A DNA stretch of 64,000 nt, taken from positions 1 to 64,000 of the forward strand of contig WGCY01000031.1 of assembly GCA_015493525.1 (NCBI GenBank), written 5' to 3'. This stretch comes from Bacteroidales bacterium (lineage in GTDB: Bacteria; Bacteroidota; Bacteroidia; Bacteroidales; F082). Numbering within the stretch: the first letter of the stretch is position 1; each line of letters opens with the position of its first letter. Of the stretch, positions 32,366 to 40,146 are shown piece after piece. Below the pieces are notes generated by a model that worked only from the letters and a program-made list of their open reading frames with translations, was not told the origin of the DNA and made no database searches. The position numbers and the translations under genes were made by a program.

Positions 32366-32945
32366 AAAGTTTTCCAGCTTCAATAAGTTTTACAATGGCT
32401 TCTATCTCACGGTCTCTGCCTTTGGGATCGTAACGGGCTTTCAGGTTGTAACCCCAAACTCGGGCAAAAGCCTGATAGAAAAAGGCAGTAAATTTTCCGC
32501 GAAGTTGCTGTAACAAACCGTAAGAAGTATTTCCCGTTTCGCGGTCGATGAGTTTGATTAAAATGATACCCTGCGTAAAAGTCAGTTTTTTCAAAGAGCC
32601 GCCATAACGTTGTTTTATCTCCGCTTCCGCCTGTTTCATGATTTTTTTTCGCTCAGCATCGTTTTTGGCATGTTTCAGCCTGACATCGTAAATCCGCAGC
32701 AAAGCTCCCGCTGTCTTTGCGTATGGATAAACCTTCTTCACGTTGCGGATAAGCCGGTTCAACCGCCAGCGTGTCCAATATGAAACACTGTTTTTGCGCG
32801 AAATAACTTCAATTTCTTTCAGGTTGACAGTCGGTATAGAATCTGCCTGCCGGATGATTGTAACAGAGGAAACAGTCCCTGCCATCGCCCTTGCGGAGAA
32901 AAATAGCAGGACAAAAAATACAACGCCAGGCAGAAAATGTTTCAT
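32364..32945 (-). CDS. DUF4294 family exported protein
   Basis: 193 residues with a signal peptide (VVFFVLLFFSARAMAG). The Bacteroidota-specific DUF4294 pattern is seen: LKEIEVISRKN, RLIRNVKKVYPYAKTAG and later YGGSLKKLTFTQGIILIKLIDRETG. Function unknown; family members are periplasmic or outer-membrane. It is the last gene of a four-gene minus-strand operon, 15 bases after aat. Its stop codon abuts a GGATGT repeat tract. Confidence 0.88.
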   Translation of the reverse strand: MKHFLPGVVFFVLLFFSARAMAGTVSSVTIIRQADSIPTVNLKEIEVISRKNSVSYWTRWRLNRLIRNVKKVYPYAKTAGALLRIYDVRLKHAKNDAERKKIMKQAEAEIKQRYGGSLKKLTFTQGIILIKLIDRETGNTSYGLLQQLRGKFTAFFYQAFARVWGYNLKARYDPKGRDREIEAIVKLIEAGKL

Positions 32946-32960
32946 AATTTTTTACCCTTT

Positions 32961-33611
32961 TTAACCCATATTCTCTTTCAGGATTTGCAAAAACGCCTTC
33001 CGTGGTACCAACCGCGCACCGAAACTGCGCAGGTGCGGGGTATCCTGTTGTGCATCAATAAGCTCAAAGTCATTTTCCAATAAATAATCAACCAAATGCC
33101 AAAGGGCCACTTTGGAAGCATCGGTAACATTATGAAACATGGACTCACCAAAAAATATTTTTCCCAACGCAACACCATACAATCCCCCGGCAAGCTTTCC
33201 GTCAAGCCGGCATTCCACCGAGTGGGCAAAACCCAATTCGAACAACCGGATATAAGCTTTCTGCATTTCATCGGTTATCCAGGTTCCCTCCTGCCCTTTT
33301 CGTTCTGCCTTGCCACACGCTTCAATCACATGATGAAAATCGGTATCCATTGTTACTTCAAACTTCCTGCTGCGTACCAGCCGGCGCAAATTCTTATGCC
33401 GCTTGAATTCTTTGGGAAAAAGTACCATTCGCGGATCGGGCGACCACCACAATACAGGCATTCCCTCGTTGTACCACGGAAAAATACCATGGGCATAAGC
33501 ATTGAGCAAACGCTGTGGCGAAAGGTCGCCGCCAACAGCCAGCAGCCCATCCTCGTTAGCAAGTTCGGGACGGGGAAAAACAGGCTCATCCGGTAATTGA
33601 AAAACCGGCAT
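32961..33611 (-). CDS. aat: Leucyl/phenylalanyl-tRNA--protein transferase
   Basis: 216 residues from the ATG at 33611; a longer frame would overlap the thioesterase gene. Typical motifs are FPRPELANEDGLLAVGGDLS, AYAHGIFPWY, WWSPDPRMVLFP and GVALGKIFFGESMF. The enzyme adds Leu or Phe to N-terminal Lys/Arg of proteins and so marks them for ClpS/ClpAP degradation. Two bases separate it from the upstream thioesterase stop. Confidence 0.95.
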   Translation of the reverse strand: MPVFQLPDEPVFPRPELANEDGLLAVGGDLSPQRLLNAYAHGIFPWYNEGMPVLWWSPDPRMVLFPKEFKRHKNLRRLVRSRKFEVTMDTDFHHVIEACGKAERKGQEGTWITDEMQKAYIRLFELGFAHSVECRLDGKLAGGLYGVALGKIFFGESMFHNVTDASKVALWHLVDYLLENDFELIDAQQDTPHLRSFGARLVPRKAFLQILKENMG

Positions 33612-33613
33612 GG

Positions 33614-34063
33614 CTATTGGAGGCGCATCAGATTGGAGCTTGCTTTGGCCAGCAAACGCTTTTTGGCCGGCAGCCACAACTCACATTCCACGTTGACAAT
33701 GGTCCTTCCCTCTTTCACCACTTTTGTAACCGCCTGAACAACATCACCCAGCATGGCCGGTGCAAAGTAATCAACCGAAAGGTTTACAGTAACAAAATAG
33801 TCGCTTTTGTCTAAGCTGTAAACAGTGGCACCCATAATGTCATCAATCATTCCGGCAATCACGCCGCCGTGGAGATGTCCCATGGGATTGGTCAGCTCTT
33901 CCCTGATTTTGTACTCGAAAGTCAGTGAGCCGTATTCCGCTGCCAAAGCGACCGGTTTCAGCCAGTTCATAAACGGCGATGGGGAAAGCTGCTCCTCTTT
34001 TCCGATGACCGATTTTATTTTTTCAATGATTTTTGTTGTCTTTTGTCCCATTTTTGTCATCAA
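33614..34063 (-). CDS. PaaI-like hotdog thioesterase
   Basis: 149 residues with the hotdog-fold pattern NPMGHLHGGVIAGMIDDIMG (about 59-78), whose histidine/glycine/aspartate positions match PaaI thioesterases. Members hydrolyse acyl-CoA thioesters; the substrate here is unknown. It starts 4 bases after the aminotransferase stop and ends 2 bases before aat, so it is co-transcribed with both. Confidence 0.85.
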   Translation of the reverse strand: MMTKMGQKTTKIIEKIKSVIGKEEQLSPSPFMNWLKPVALAAEYGSLTFEYKIREELTNPMGHLHGGVIAGMIDDIMGATVYSLDKSDYFVTVNLSVDYFAPAMLGDVVQAVTKVVKEGRTIVNVECELWLPAKKRLLAKASSNLMRLQ

Positions 34064-34067
34064 GCGA

Positions 34068-35261
34068 TTATATTACATGTTTCAGACTGTCTAAAATTTT
34101 ATCAGCAATCATTTTAATTTCTTCTTCGGTAATGTTCAGCGGCGGTGCAATGCGGAAGCTGGTATCATCAAAAAGGAAGCGGTCAACAATCAGCCGGTTT
34201 TTATACATTCCGTGTACTACCTTGTCCGTCGTAACTTCATCTACCAGTTCCACGGCAAGCATAAGCCCTATTTGCCGGATTTCTTTCACAAGGGGATGCC
34301 CTTCAAGCCATCGCACAAACAAGCGGCCTTTGGCTTGCGCTTTTTCCTGAAGCTTTTCGCGAAGGATGACTTCGAGGCTGGCCAAAGCGGCAGCACAACT
34401 CACCGGATGCCCGCCGAAAGTGGTGATATGCCCCAAATCGGGATGATGCGTCAGCAACAGCATATTTTCTTTGGAAGAGACGAACGCACCGATGGGCATG
34501 CCACCACCCATGGCTTTCGCAAGGCATAAAATATCCGGGACCACATCGAAATGCTCAAAAGCAAAGAGTTTTCCTGTCCTGCCAAAGCCCATTTGCACTT
34601 CGTCAAAAATCAAAACAGTGCCTGTTTCCGTACAACGGTCGCGCAGGGCACGCATGTACATTTTATCGGGAATGAGAATCCCGGCTTCGGCCTGTACAGG
34701 TTCGATGAGGACACAGGCCGTTTTTTCGGTAATCTGTGCCAAATCCTCCAGCACATTGAAATGCAGGAAACGGATATCCGGCAACAGCGGATAAAAGGCA
34801 TATTTCATTTTCTCGTTTCCCAGCATGCTCATGGCACCGTGGGTATGGCCGTGGTAAGCATTTTTAAAAGCAACCATTTCCGTTCGCCCGGTAATGCGTT
34901 TGGCCAGTTTCAAGGCCCCTTCGATGGCTTCACTGCCGGAGTTCACAAAATATACGGAATCGAGCGACAGCGGCAAGTTTTCGGCCATTTTGCCGGCAAG
35001 GCGTACCTGAGGCGACTGGATATATTTCCCATAAACCATCAGGTGCATGTATCTGTCCGCCTGCTCTTTGACCGCTTCCACCACCGCCGGATGCTGATGG
35101 CCCACATTGCTCACCGAAACCCCGGAGACAAGGTCAACATATTCGTTGCCCAAATCATCATATAAATAGATTCCTTCGGCACGCACAATTTCCAATGCCT
35201 GAGGCACTTCTGCCGGAACAGCCAAATGGCGGTAAAACAATTCTCTGTCGGTAAGGTACAT
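34068..35261 (-). CDS. Class III pyridoxal-phosphate aminotransferase (acetylornithine/ornithine type)
   Basis: 397 residues from the ATG at 35261; the longer frame runs into the divergent promoter region and is rejected. Features are VSNVGHQHPAVVEAVKEQ, VNSGSEAIEGALKLAKR, FDEVQMGFGRTG and the likely PLP lysine in CLAKAMGGGMPIGA, then TTFGGHPVSCAAALA. Class III enzymes move amino groups from ornithine, lysine, acetylornithine or beta-alanine; which one applies cannot be decided, as no arginine genes are adjacent. First gene of the operon. Confidence 0.9.
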   Translation of the reverse strand: MYLTDRELFYRHLAVPAEVPQALEIVRAEGIYLYDDLGNEYVDLVSGVSVSNVGHQHPAVVEAVKEQADRYMHLMVYGKYIQSPQVRLAGKMAENLPLSLDSVYFVNSGSEAIEGALKLAKRITGRTEMVAFKNAYHGHTHGAMSMLGNEKMKYAFYPLLPDIRFLHFNVLEDLAQITEKTACVLIEPVQAEAGILIPDKMYMRALRDRCTETGTVLIFDEVQMGFGRTGKLFAFEHFDVVPDILCLAKAMGGGMPIGAFVSSKENMLLLTHHPDLGHITTFGGHPVSCAAALASLEVILREKLQEKAQAKGRLFVRWLEGHPLVKEIRQIGLMLAVELVDEVTTDKVVHGMYKNRLIVDRFLFDDTSFRIAPPLNITEEEIKMIADKILDSLKHVI

Positions 35262-35275
35262 GGCAATATTTTTTT

Positions 35276-35283
35276 CAAAAATA
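35276..35283 (-). promoter_or_regulatory. -7 element of the aminotransferase operon
   Basis: On the minus strand TATTTTTG matches TAnnTTTG, 14 bases before the ATG at 35261. It supports the chosen start and implies a very short leader. Confidence 0.4.
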
Positions 35284-35338
35284 GGAAAAGTACGGGGATG
35301 AAGGGGATCGATTGTAGCAAACAGCTTTAAAAAATGCA

Positions 35339-35346
35339 TACCTTTG
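35339..35346 (+). promoter_or_regulatory. -7 element of the PIF1-like helicase gene
   Basis: TACCTTTG matches TAnnTTTG, 32 bases before the ATG at 35379, with a predicted leader of about 25 bases. Confidence 0.4.
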
Positions 35347-35378
35347 TAAAGTCTCTCTGATTTTTTTAACTTTAAAAA

Positions 35379-37859
35379 ATGGATTACAAAACCAACACAC
35401 AATTACAGCTCGCCTACGATTTCGTGCAGTTTACGGGAAGAAACATTTTCCTTACCGGGAAAGCCGGCACGGGAAAAACAACTTTCCTGCATTATCTGAA
35501 AGAGCACTCGCCCAAGCGCATGGTGGTAACAGCTCCCACCGGCGTGGCGGCCATCAACGCGGCGGGCGTAACCATCCACTCCTTTTTTCAGGTCTCTTTC
35601 GGCCCGCAGGTGCCCGATTACCATCCTACGGAAATGATTGACGGCATCAGGCAGGCAAAAGTCAACCGCTTCAGCAAAGAAAAAATAAACATCATCCGCA
35701 GCATGGATTTGCTGGTGATTGACGAAATCAGCATGGTGCGTGCCGATTTGCTGGACGGTATTGACAGTACGTTACGCCGGTTTCGCAACAGGAACCTGCC
35801 TTTCGGCGGTGTCCAGCTGCTGATGATTGGCGACCTGCAACAGCTTTCGCCCGTGGTAAAAGAGGACGAATGGCAACTGTTGCGAAAATATTATGAAACT
35901 CCTTACTTTTTCAGCAGCCTGGCACTTCAAAAAACCGATTATGTGAGTATTGAGCTGCAACATGTGTTCCGGCAAAAAGACAAAACCTTTGTCGATTTGC
36001 TCAACAAAATTCGTGATAACCAGTTGGACAAAATGGTTATTGACACATTAAAGGCAAGATACAACCCCGATTTCAGTACAGACAATTCGGGTTACATTAT
36101 CCTGACCACACACAATTACAAAGCCCATCAAATCAACGATTCAAGGTTAGAAAATATTGATGCGAAAGCCTACACTTTTAATGCGAAAATATGGGGGAAT
36201 TTCCCTGAATACACCTACCCCACCGATGCCAGGCTGACACTGAAAGAAGGTGCCCAGGTAATGTTTGTCAAAAACGATCCCAATCCCGAAAAACTATTCT
36301 ATAACGGTAAAATCGGAACAATCGTTGAATTAAGCAAAGAGGCCGTTGTAGTACAGTGCGAAGGCGATGAAGGGACCATTGACGTGAAACCGCTGGAATG
36401 GGAAAAGGCCAAATACACACTGGATGACGAGACCAAAGAAATCAAAGAGACTGTGGAAGGCACTTTCAGCCAGTTACCGCTCAAGCTGGCCTGGGCCATT
36501 ACCATTCATAAAAGCCAGGGGCTGACTTTCGAAAAAGCGGTAATCGATGCACAGGAAGCTTTTGCCCACGGACAGGTTTACGTGGCACTCAGCCGGTGCA
36601 AATCGCTGGAAGGCCTGGTGCTGAGCACACCGGTACTTTCGCGAAGCATTAAATACGACCAGACCATCGACCGGTTCACAAAGCATTATGAGGAAAACCA
36701 ACCGGACACCGCCGAGCTTGAAGCCTCGCGTAAATCCTTTGAACAACAACTCATTACAACACTCTTTGATTTTGAACCGCTGAAACGGCAGCTCTATTAT
36801 GCCGTTAAAATATCGCATGAAAATGAAAGCAGCCTGGAGGGAAACACTACAGAACTGTTGCATGAGGTTACCCGGCAGGCCAAAACCGAAATTACAGAAG
36901 TAGCCGAAAAATTTCAACATCAACTTTCCCGGCTGTTTGCAAACGACGAAGAGGTGGAAAAAAACAGTGCCTTACAGGAACGCCTTAAAAAGGCAAGTGC
37001 CTATTTTTCCGATAAAATGAAATCGATGGTAATAACGGGATTGCAGGAGATAACCATTGAAACAGACAACAAAGCCGTGCGCAAGAAACTTAAAAACGCT
37101 TTGGACAACCTGAACCGGGAAGCGAAGTTCAAAGCAGCTTGCCTGGAGGCCTGCCGCAACGGTTTCGTGGTGAAAGATTTTCTTGATGCACGGGCAAAAG
37201 CATCGGTGGAAAGCCCTGCAAAGCCAGCCCGGCGGAAAAAAGCTGAAGAGACTGCAATGGAATTGGATCACCCTGAAATATACCGCCGCCTGAAAGCCTG
37301 GCGCGATGCCAAAGTAGATGAAACCGGATGGCCGGTTTACAGGATTCTGCCGCTGCAATCCATACGGGAGCTGAGTGATAAGCTGCCCATAACGCCCACG
37401 GCACTGAAAGCAATTAAAGGAATCGGACAAAAAAAACTGAAGATGTTTGGAGATGAGTTGCTCCAAATCATCATTGACTTTTGTGAAGAAAAAGAATTTG
37501 CCGGTCTGGCACTCGATGAGATGGGACGGGAAGAAAAAAAGCCGAAGAAAGACACCAAACAAGTCAGCCTTGAGCTGTGGAAAGCGGGGAAAAGCATCCC
37601 GGAAATTGCCAAAGAAAGGGGCTTCGTTAATTCGACTATTGAGCATCACCTGGCTTATTTTGTCGGTACAGGCGAAATAAATCCGGAGGAGCTGCTAAAA
37701 CCGGAAAAGCACAAACAAATTGCTGATTTTTTCCTCAACAACAAAACAGCTACGCTCGGTGAAGCAAAAGCAGCCCTCGGCGATGAAGTCAGTTACAGCG
37801 AATTACGTTTTGTCTTAAGCCATCTGCGCTTTACCGGCGAAATAGAGCTGCAGAAATAA
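35379..37859 (+). CDS. PIF1/RecD-like DNA helicase with HRDC and C-terminal helix-turn-helix domains
   Basis: 826 residues. Walker A is GKAGTGKTT (26-34) and Walker B LLVIDEISM (about 112); TIHKSQGLTFEKAVID and VYVALSRCKSLEGL are the later superfamily 1 motifs. Residues about 625-705 form an HRDC domain (DHPEIYRRLKAWRDAKV) and the last ~95 residues a RecQ-type helix-turn-helix domain (SLELWKAGKSIPEIAKERG). It unwinds DNA, probably in replication restart, G-quadruplex removal or recombination. This domain combination is common in Bacteroidota. Divergent from the aminotransferase. Confidence 0.92.
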   Translation: MDYKTNTQLQLAYDFVQFTGRNIFLTGKAGTGKTTFLHYLKEHSPKRMVVTAPTGVAAINAAGVTIHSFFQVSFGPQVPDYHPTEMIDGIRQAKVNRFSKEKINIIRSMDLLVIDEISMVRADLLDGIDSTLRRFRNRNLPFGGVQLLMIGDLQQLSPVVKEDEWQLLRKYYETPYFFSSLALQKTDYVSIELQHVFRQKDKTFVDLLNKIRDNQLDKMVIDTLKARYNPDFSTDNSGYIILTTHNYKAHQINDSRLENIDAKAYTFNAKIWGNFPEYTYPTDARLTLKEGAQVMFVKNDPNPEKLFYNGKIGTIVELSKEAVVVQCEGDEGTIDVKPLEWEKAKYTLDDETKEIKETVEGTFSQLPLKLAWAITIHKSQGLTFEKAVIDAQEAFAHGQVYVALSRCKSLEGLVLSTPVLSRSIKYDQTIDRFTKHYEENQPDTAELEASRKSFEQQLITTLFDFEPLKRQLYYAVKISHENESSLEGNTTELLHEVTRQAKTEITEVAEKFQHQLSRLFANDEEVEKNSALQERLKKASAYFSDKMKSMVITGLQEITIETDNKAVRKKLKNALDNLNREAKFKAACLEACRNGFVVKDFLDARAKASVESPAKPARRKKAEETAMELDHPEIYRRLKAWRDAKVDETGWPVYRILPLQSIRELSDKLPITPTALKAIKGIGQKKLKMFGDELLQIIIDFCEEKEFAGLALDEMGREEKKPKKDTKQVSLELWKAGKSIPEIAKERGFVNSTIEHHLAYFVGTGEINPEELLKPEKHKQIADFFLNNKTATLGEAKAALGDEVSYSELRFVLSHLRFTGEIELQK

Positions 37860-37881
37860 GATACTAATCACCTGATTTACA

Positions 37882-38622
37882 TCAGAATAAAGCACCGGCC
37901 AACTGCCCCATAACCTCCGTGGCCTTTCCTTGAAGAAAAACATCCGTTATCTGATGGGTAAATTTGGAAGGCTCCGTATTTACCTCAATTATTTTAGCAC
38001 CATTTTCTTTGGCGAGAAAAGGAATCTGGCTGGCCGGCATTATTTCGCCGGTGGTACCGATAACCAGAAAAAGATCGGCCCGGCGGGCAGCTTCGAGGGA
38101 TTTTTCGTAAGCCTGTGGCGGGATACCTTCGCCAAAAAAGATAAAATCGGGTTTTACCAGTCCGCCACAGGCATCACATCGTACCGGCAGGTTATCAAAA
38201 TGGACATCTTCTATCCCGAACATTTTTCCACAGGCCATACAGACTAAGCTGTGCGAGTTACCGTGAAATTCAAACACTTCCCGGCTACCGGCTTCCTGGT
38301 GCAGGTTATCAATATTTTGGGTAATAATATTTCTCAACAGCCCTTTTTCTTCCATTTCCGAAAGGGCAAAATGAGCTGCATTAGGTTTTGCCTTACCAAA
38401 AAAATCGTAAAAAATCTCTTTGATAACCATCCATGATTTCTCCGGGTTTTGCTGAAAGTAACGAATATCCAACACCGTGGGATCGTAACGGCTCCAAAGC
38501 CCCTCTGCTCCACGAAAGGGCGGGATACCGCTTTCTACCGAGATGCCTGCACCGGTAAAAGCCGTAGTATAATGCGACTTACCGAGCAACATTGCTGCTT
38601 CCCGAAAAGCCTGCGGGTTCAT
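37882..38622 (-). CDS. Sir2-type NAD-dependent protein deacylase
   Basis: 246 residues. The NAD-binding GAGISVESGIPPFRG (20-34), TQNIDNLH and the catalytic histidine in FEFHGN are present, as are the zinc ligands in CMACG and CDACGG. Sirtuins remove acetyl or longer acyl groups from protein lysines with NAD. It precedes the deaminase gene on the complementary strand order (the deaminase is upstream in the same direction, gap 11 bases), so both may share a transcript. Confidence 0.93.
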   Translation of the reverse strand: MNPQAFREAAMLLGKSHYTTAFTGAGISVESGIPPFRGAEGLWSRYDPTVLDIRYFQQNPEKSWMVIKEIFYDFFGKAKPNAAHFALSEMEEKGLLRNIITQNIDNLHQEAGSREVFEFHGNSHSLVCMACGKMFGIEDVHFDNLPVRCDACGGLVKPDFIFFGEGIPPQAYEKSLEAARRADLFLVIGTTGEIMPASQIPFLAKENGAKIIEVNTEPSKFTHQITDVFLQGKATEVMGQLAGALF

Positions 38623-38633
38623 TGTTTTATCTC

Positions 38634-39113
38634 TTAATAAGGAATTTTATCTTCCGCTTTTATCCATTCATCAAACACCTTAACGGCACTTTCACGCATC
38701 ATTTGTACCGACAGGATGGAACGCTTTTCTTTGGGGAGGGAAAACTCCTTGTAGATAAACGAATCGTCAAAATCGGCTTTTGCCGCATCGTCTTTGGTGG
38801 CTGCATAAAACAACTTGTCAAACCGTGCCCAGTAGATGGCCCCGAGGCACATGGGGCAAGGCTCGCAACTCGAGTAGATTTGGCAACCACTCAAATCGAA
38901 AGTACCCAGGTTTTTGGCTGCATCACGAATAGCCACAATTTCGGCATGGGCAGTAGGGTCATTATCTACAGTTACTTTGTTTCGGCCTGTTCCGACTATC
39001 TTTCCATCTTTCACAATCACAGCACCAAAAGGACCGCCATTCCCCGTCTTTACGTTCTCCGCCGAGAGAGAAATGGCTTTGGCCATAAAGTTTTTTTTAT
39101 CTTCTTTTTCCAT
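38634..39113 (-). CDS. Nucleoside/guanine deaminase (cytidine deaminase superfamily)
   Basis: 159 residues with the zinc site PTAHAEIVAIRDA and SCEPCPMCLGAIYWA. The sequence after it (FYAATKDDAAKADFDDSFIY) is close to guanine deaminases of the GuaD type, which convert guanine to xanthine. tRNA adenosine deaminase is less likely given the short C-terminus and its sequence. Eleven bases upstream of the sirtuin gene. Confidence 0.88.
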   Translation of the reverse strand: MEKEDKKNFMAKAISLSAENVKTGNGGPFGAVIVKDGKIVGTGRNKVTVDNDPTAHAEIVAIRDAAKNLGTFDLSGCQIYSSCEPCPMCLGAIYWARFDKLFYAATKDDAAKADFDDSFIYKEFSLPKEKRSILSVQMMRESAVKVFDEWIKAEDKIPY

Positions 39114-39353
39114 TTTTATGAATGTTTTGGTCGATTATTTTTACAAAAATAGAAATATTATTGAATGTCCCGGTCAGACAGCCAAAATCAGAAAAAACGA
39201 CAGGCTTTTCATTCAAAAAAAGGTAAAATACTTTTTTTGTTGCCTTGTTGTGGCTGGAAATCATTTGAAAGTTCAGTTTATTGACCGGTTATTTCCCTCC
39301 CTAACCAGGATAAAATATATCTTAGCCAAAATTTTACTGTCAAAACTTTTATC

Positions 39354-39881
39354 ATGAAATTCAGCTATCTGGCGATATTGCTTCTTTTTTGGGGTTCCAC
39401 AACATTTGCCCAGGCCAAAGGCGACCGCGGTTACCACGTGAATGTGGGCGATACGGCCCCCGACATTGTTTTACACCTGACCGATGGCACCACTACCTCC
39501 CTGCAGCAGCTCCGCGGGAAAGTGGTCGTACTACAGTTTACGGCCAGCTGGTGCTCGGTATGCCGCAAAGAGATGCCCCATTTGGAAAATGAGATATGGC
39601 AGAATTTTAAAAACGGGAACTTTATCCTTATCGGTGTGGATTATGACGAACCGCTGGCAAAGGTGAAAGCTTTCAGGAAAGAGATGAAAGTTACCTATCC
39701 CTTTGCACTGGACCCGGGGGCAAAAATCTTTACAAAGTTTGCAAACAAAGGTGCTGGCGTTACCCGCAATGTGGTTATCAATCCGGAAGGGAAAATAGTC
39801 TTTCTGACAAGACTTTACGATACAACAGAGTTCCATGCCATGAAGAAAAAAATTGCTTCCCTGCTGTCAGGTGGCAAATAG
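39354..39881 (+). CDS. TlpA-like thioredoxin-fold protein, exported
   Basis: 175 residues with a signal peptide ending FAQAKG. The thioredoxin fold of the AhpC/TSA-TlpA group starts with VGDTAPDIVLHLTDG, and the redox motif is WCSVC in TASWCSVCRKEMP (residues about 63-75). It probably reduces or exchanges disulfides in the periplasm, for example during cytochrome c maturation. It stands alone, with 240 bases of non-coding DNA upstream. Confidence 0.9.
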   Translation: MKFSYLAILLLFWGSTTFAQAKGDRGYHVNVGDTAPDIVLHLTDGTTTSLQQLRGKVVVLQFTASWCSVCRKEMPHLENEIWQNFKNGNFILIGVDYDEPLAKVKAFRKEMKVTYPFALDPGAKIFTKFANKGAGVTRNVVINPEGKIVFLTRLYDTTEFHAMKKKIASLLSGGK

Positions 39882-39998
39882 AAATATGCTCCCGGGAGTG
39901 AAGCGGCTACTGTTTTCGGGGAAAATGGCTGTTTGAAAAACCCCGGTACTACTACAAATTTAGTGGAAGAATGAGGTATTGTGTAATTAGCTGGAGAT

Positions 39999-40026
39999 CA
40001 GAAGCCAGAAGTCAGAAGCCGGAAGA
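39999..40026. repeat. Four tandem 7-base units (CAGAAGN)
   Basis: CAGAAGC, CAGAAGT, CAGAAGC and CGGAAGA follow each other directly in the 265-base gap between the TlpA-like gene and the LysM gene. It is a short simple repeat with no evident function; otherwise only a promoter is seen in that gap. Confidence 0.7.
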
Positions 40027-40092
40027 AAGTTACTTCCTGAATACAATATCTCAACCTGCACCATCCGGTATAAATATTAGATTGGTTTGCTA

Positions 40093-40122
40093 TTGTATGA
40101 ATGAAAAAACTTTGTAATTTTG
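40093..40122 (+). promoter_or_regulatory. Promoter of the LysM protein gene
   Basis: TTG (40093-40095) and TAATTTTG (40115-40122) are 19 bases apart, as in Bacteroidota -33/-7 promoters. The ATG at 40147 lies 25 bases further, so the TTG at 40120 inside the -7 element cannot be the start. Confidence 0.55.
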
Positions 40123-40146
40123 AATCAGCAGAAGAATAAGGTCATC

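Noticed and set aside
32190-32513. 107-codon plus-strand frame rich in HPTS
   Set aside because: It is a translation of the GGATGT/ACATCC simple repeat and runs into the DUF4294 gene antisense.
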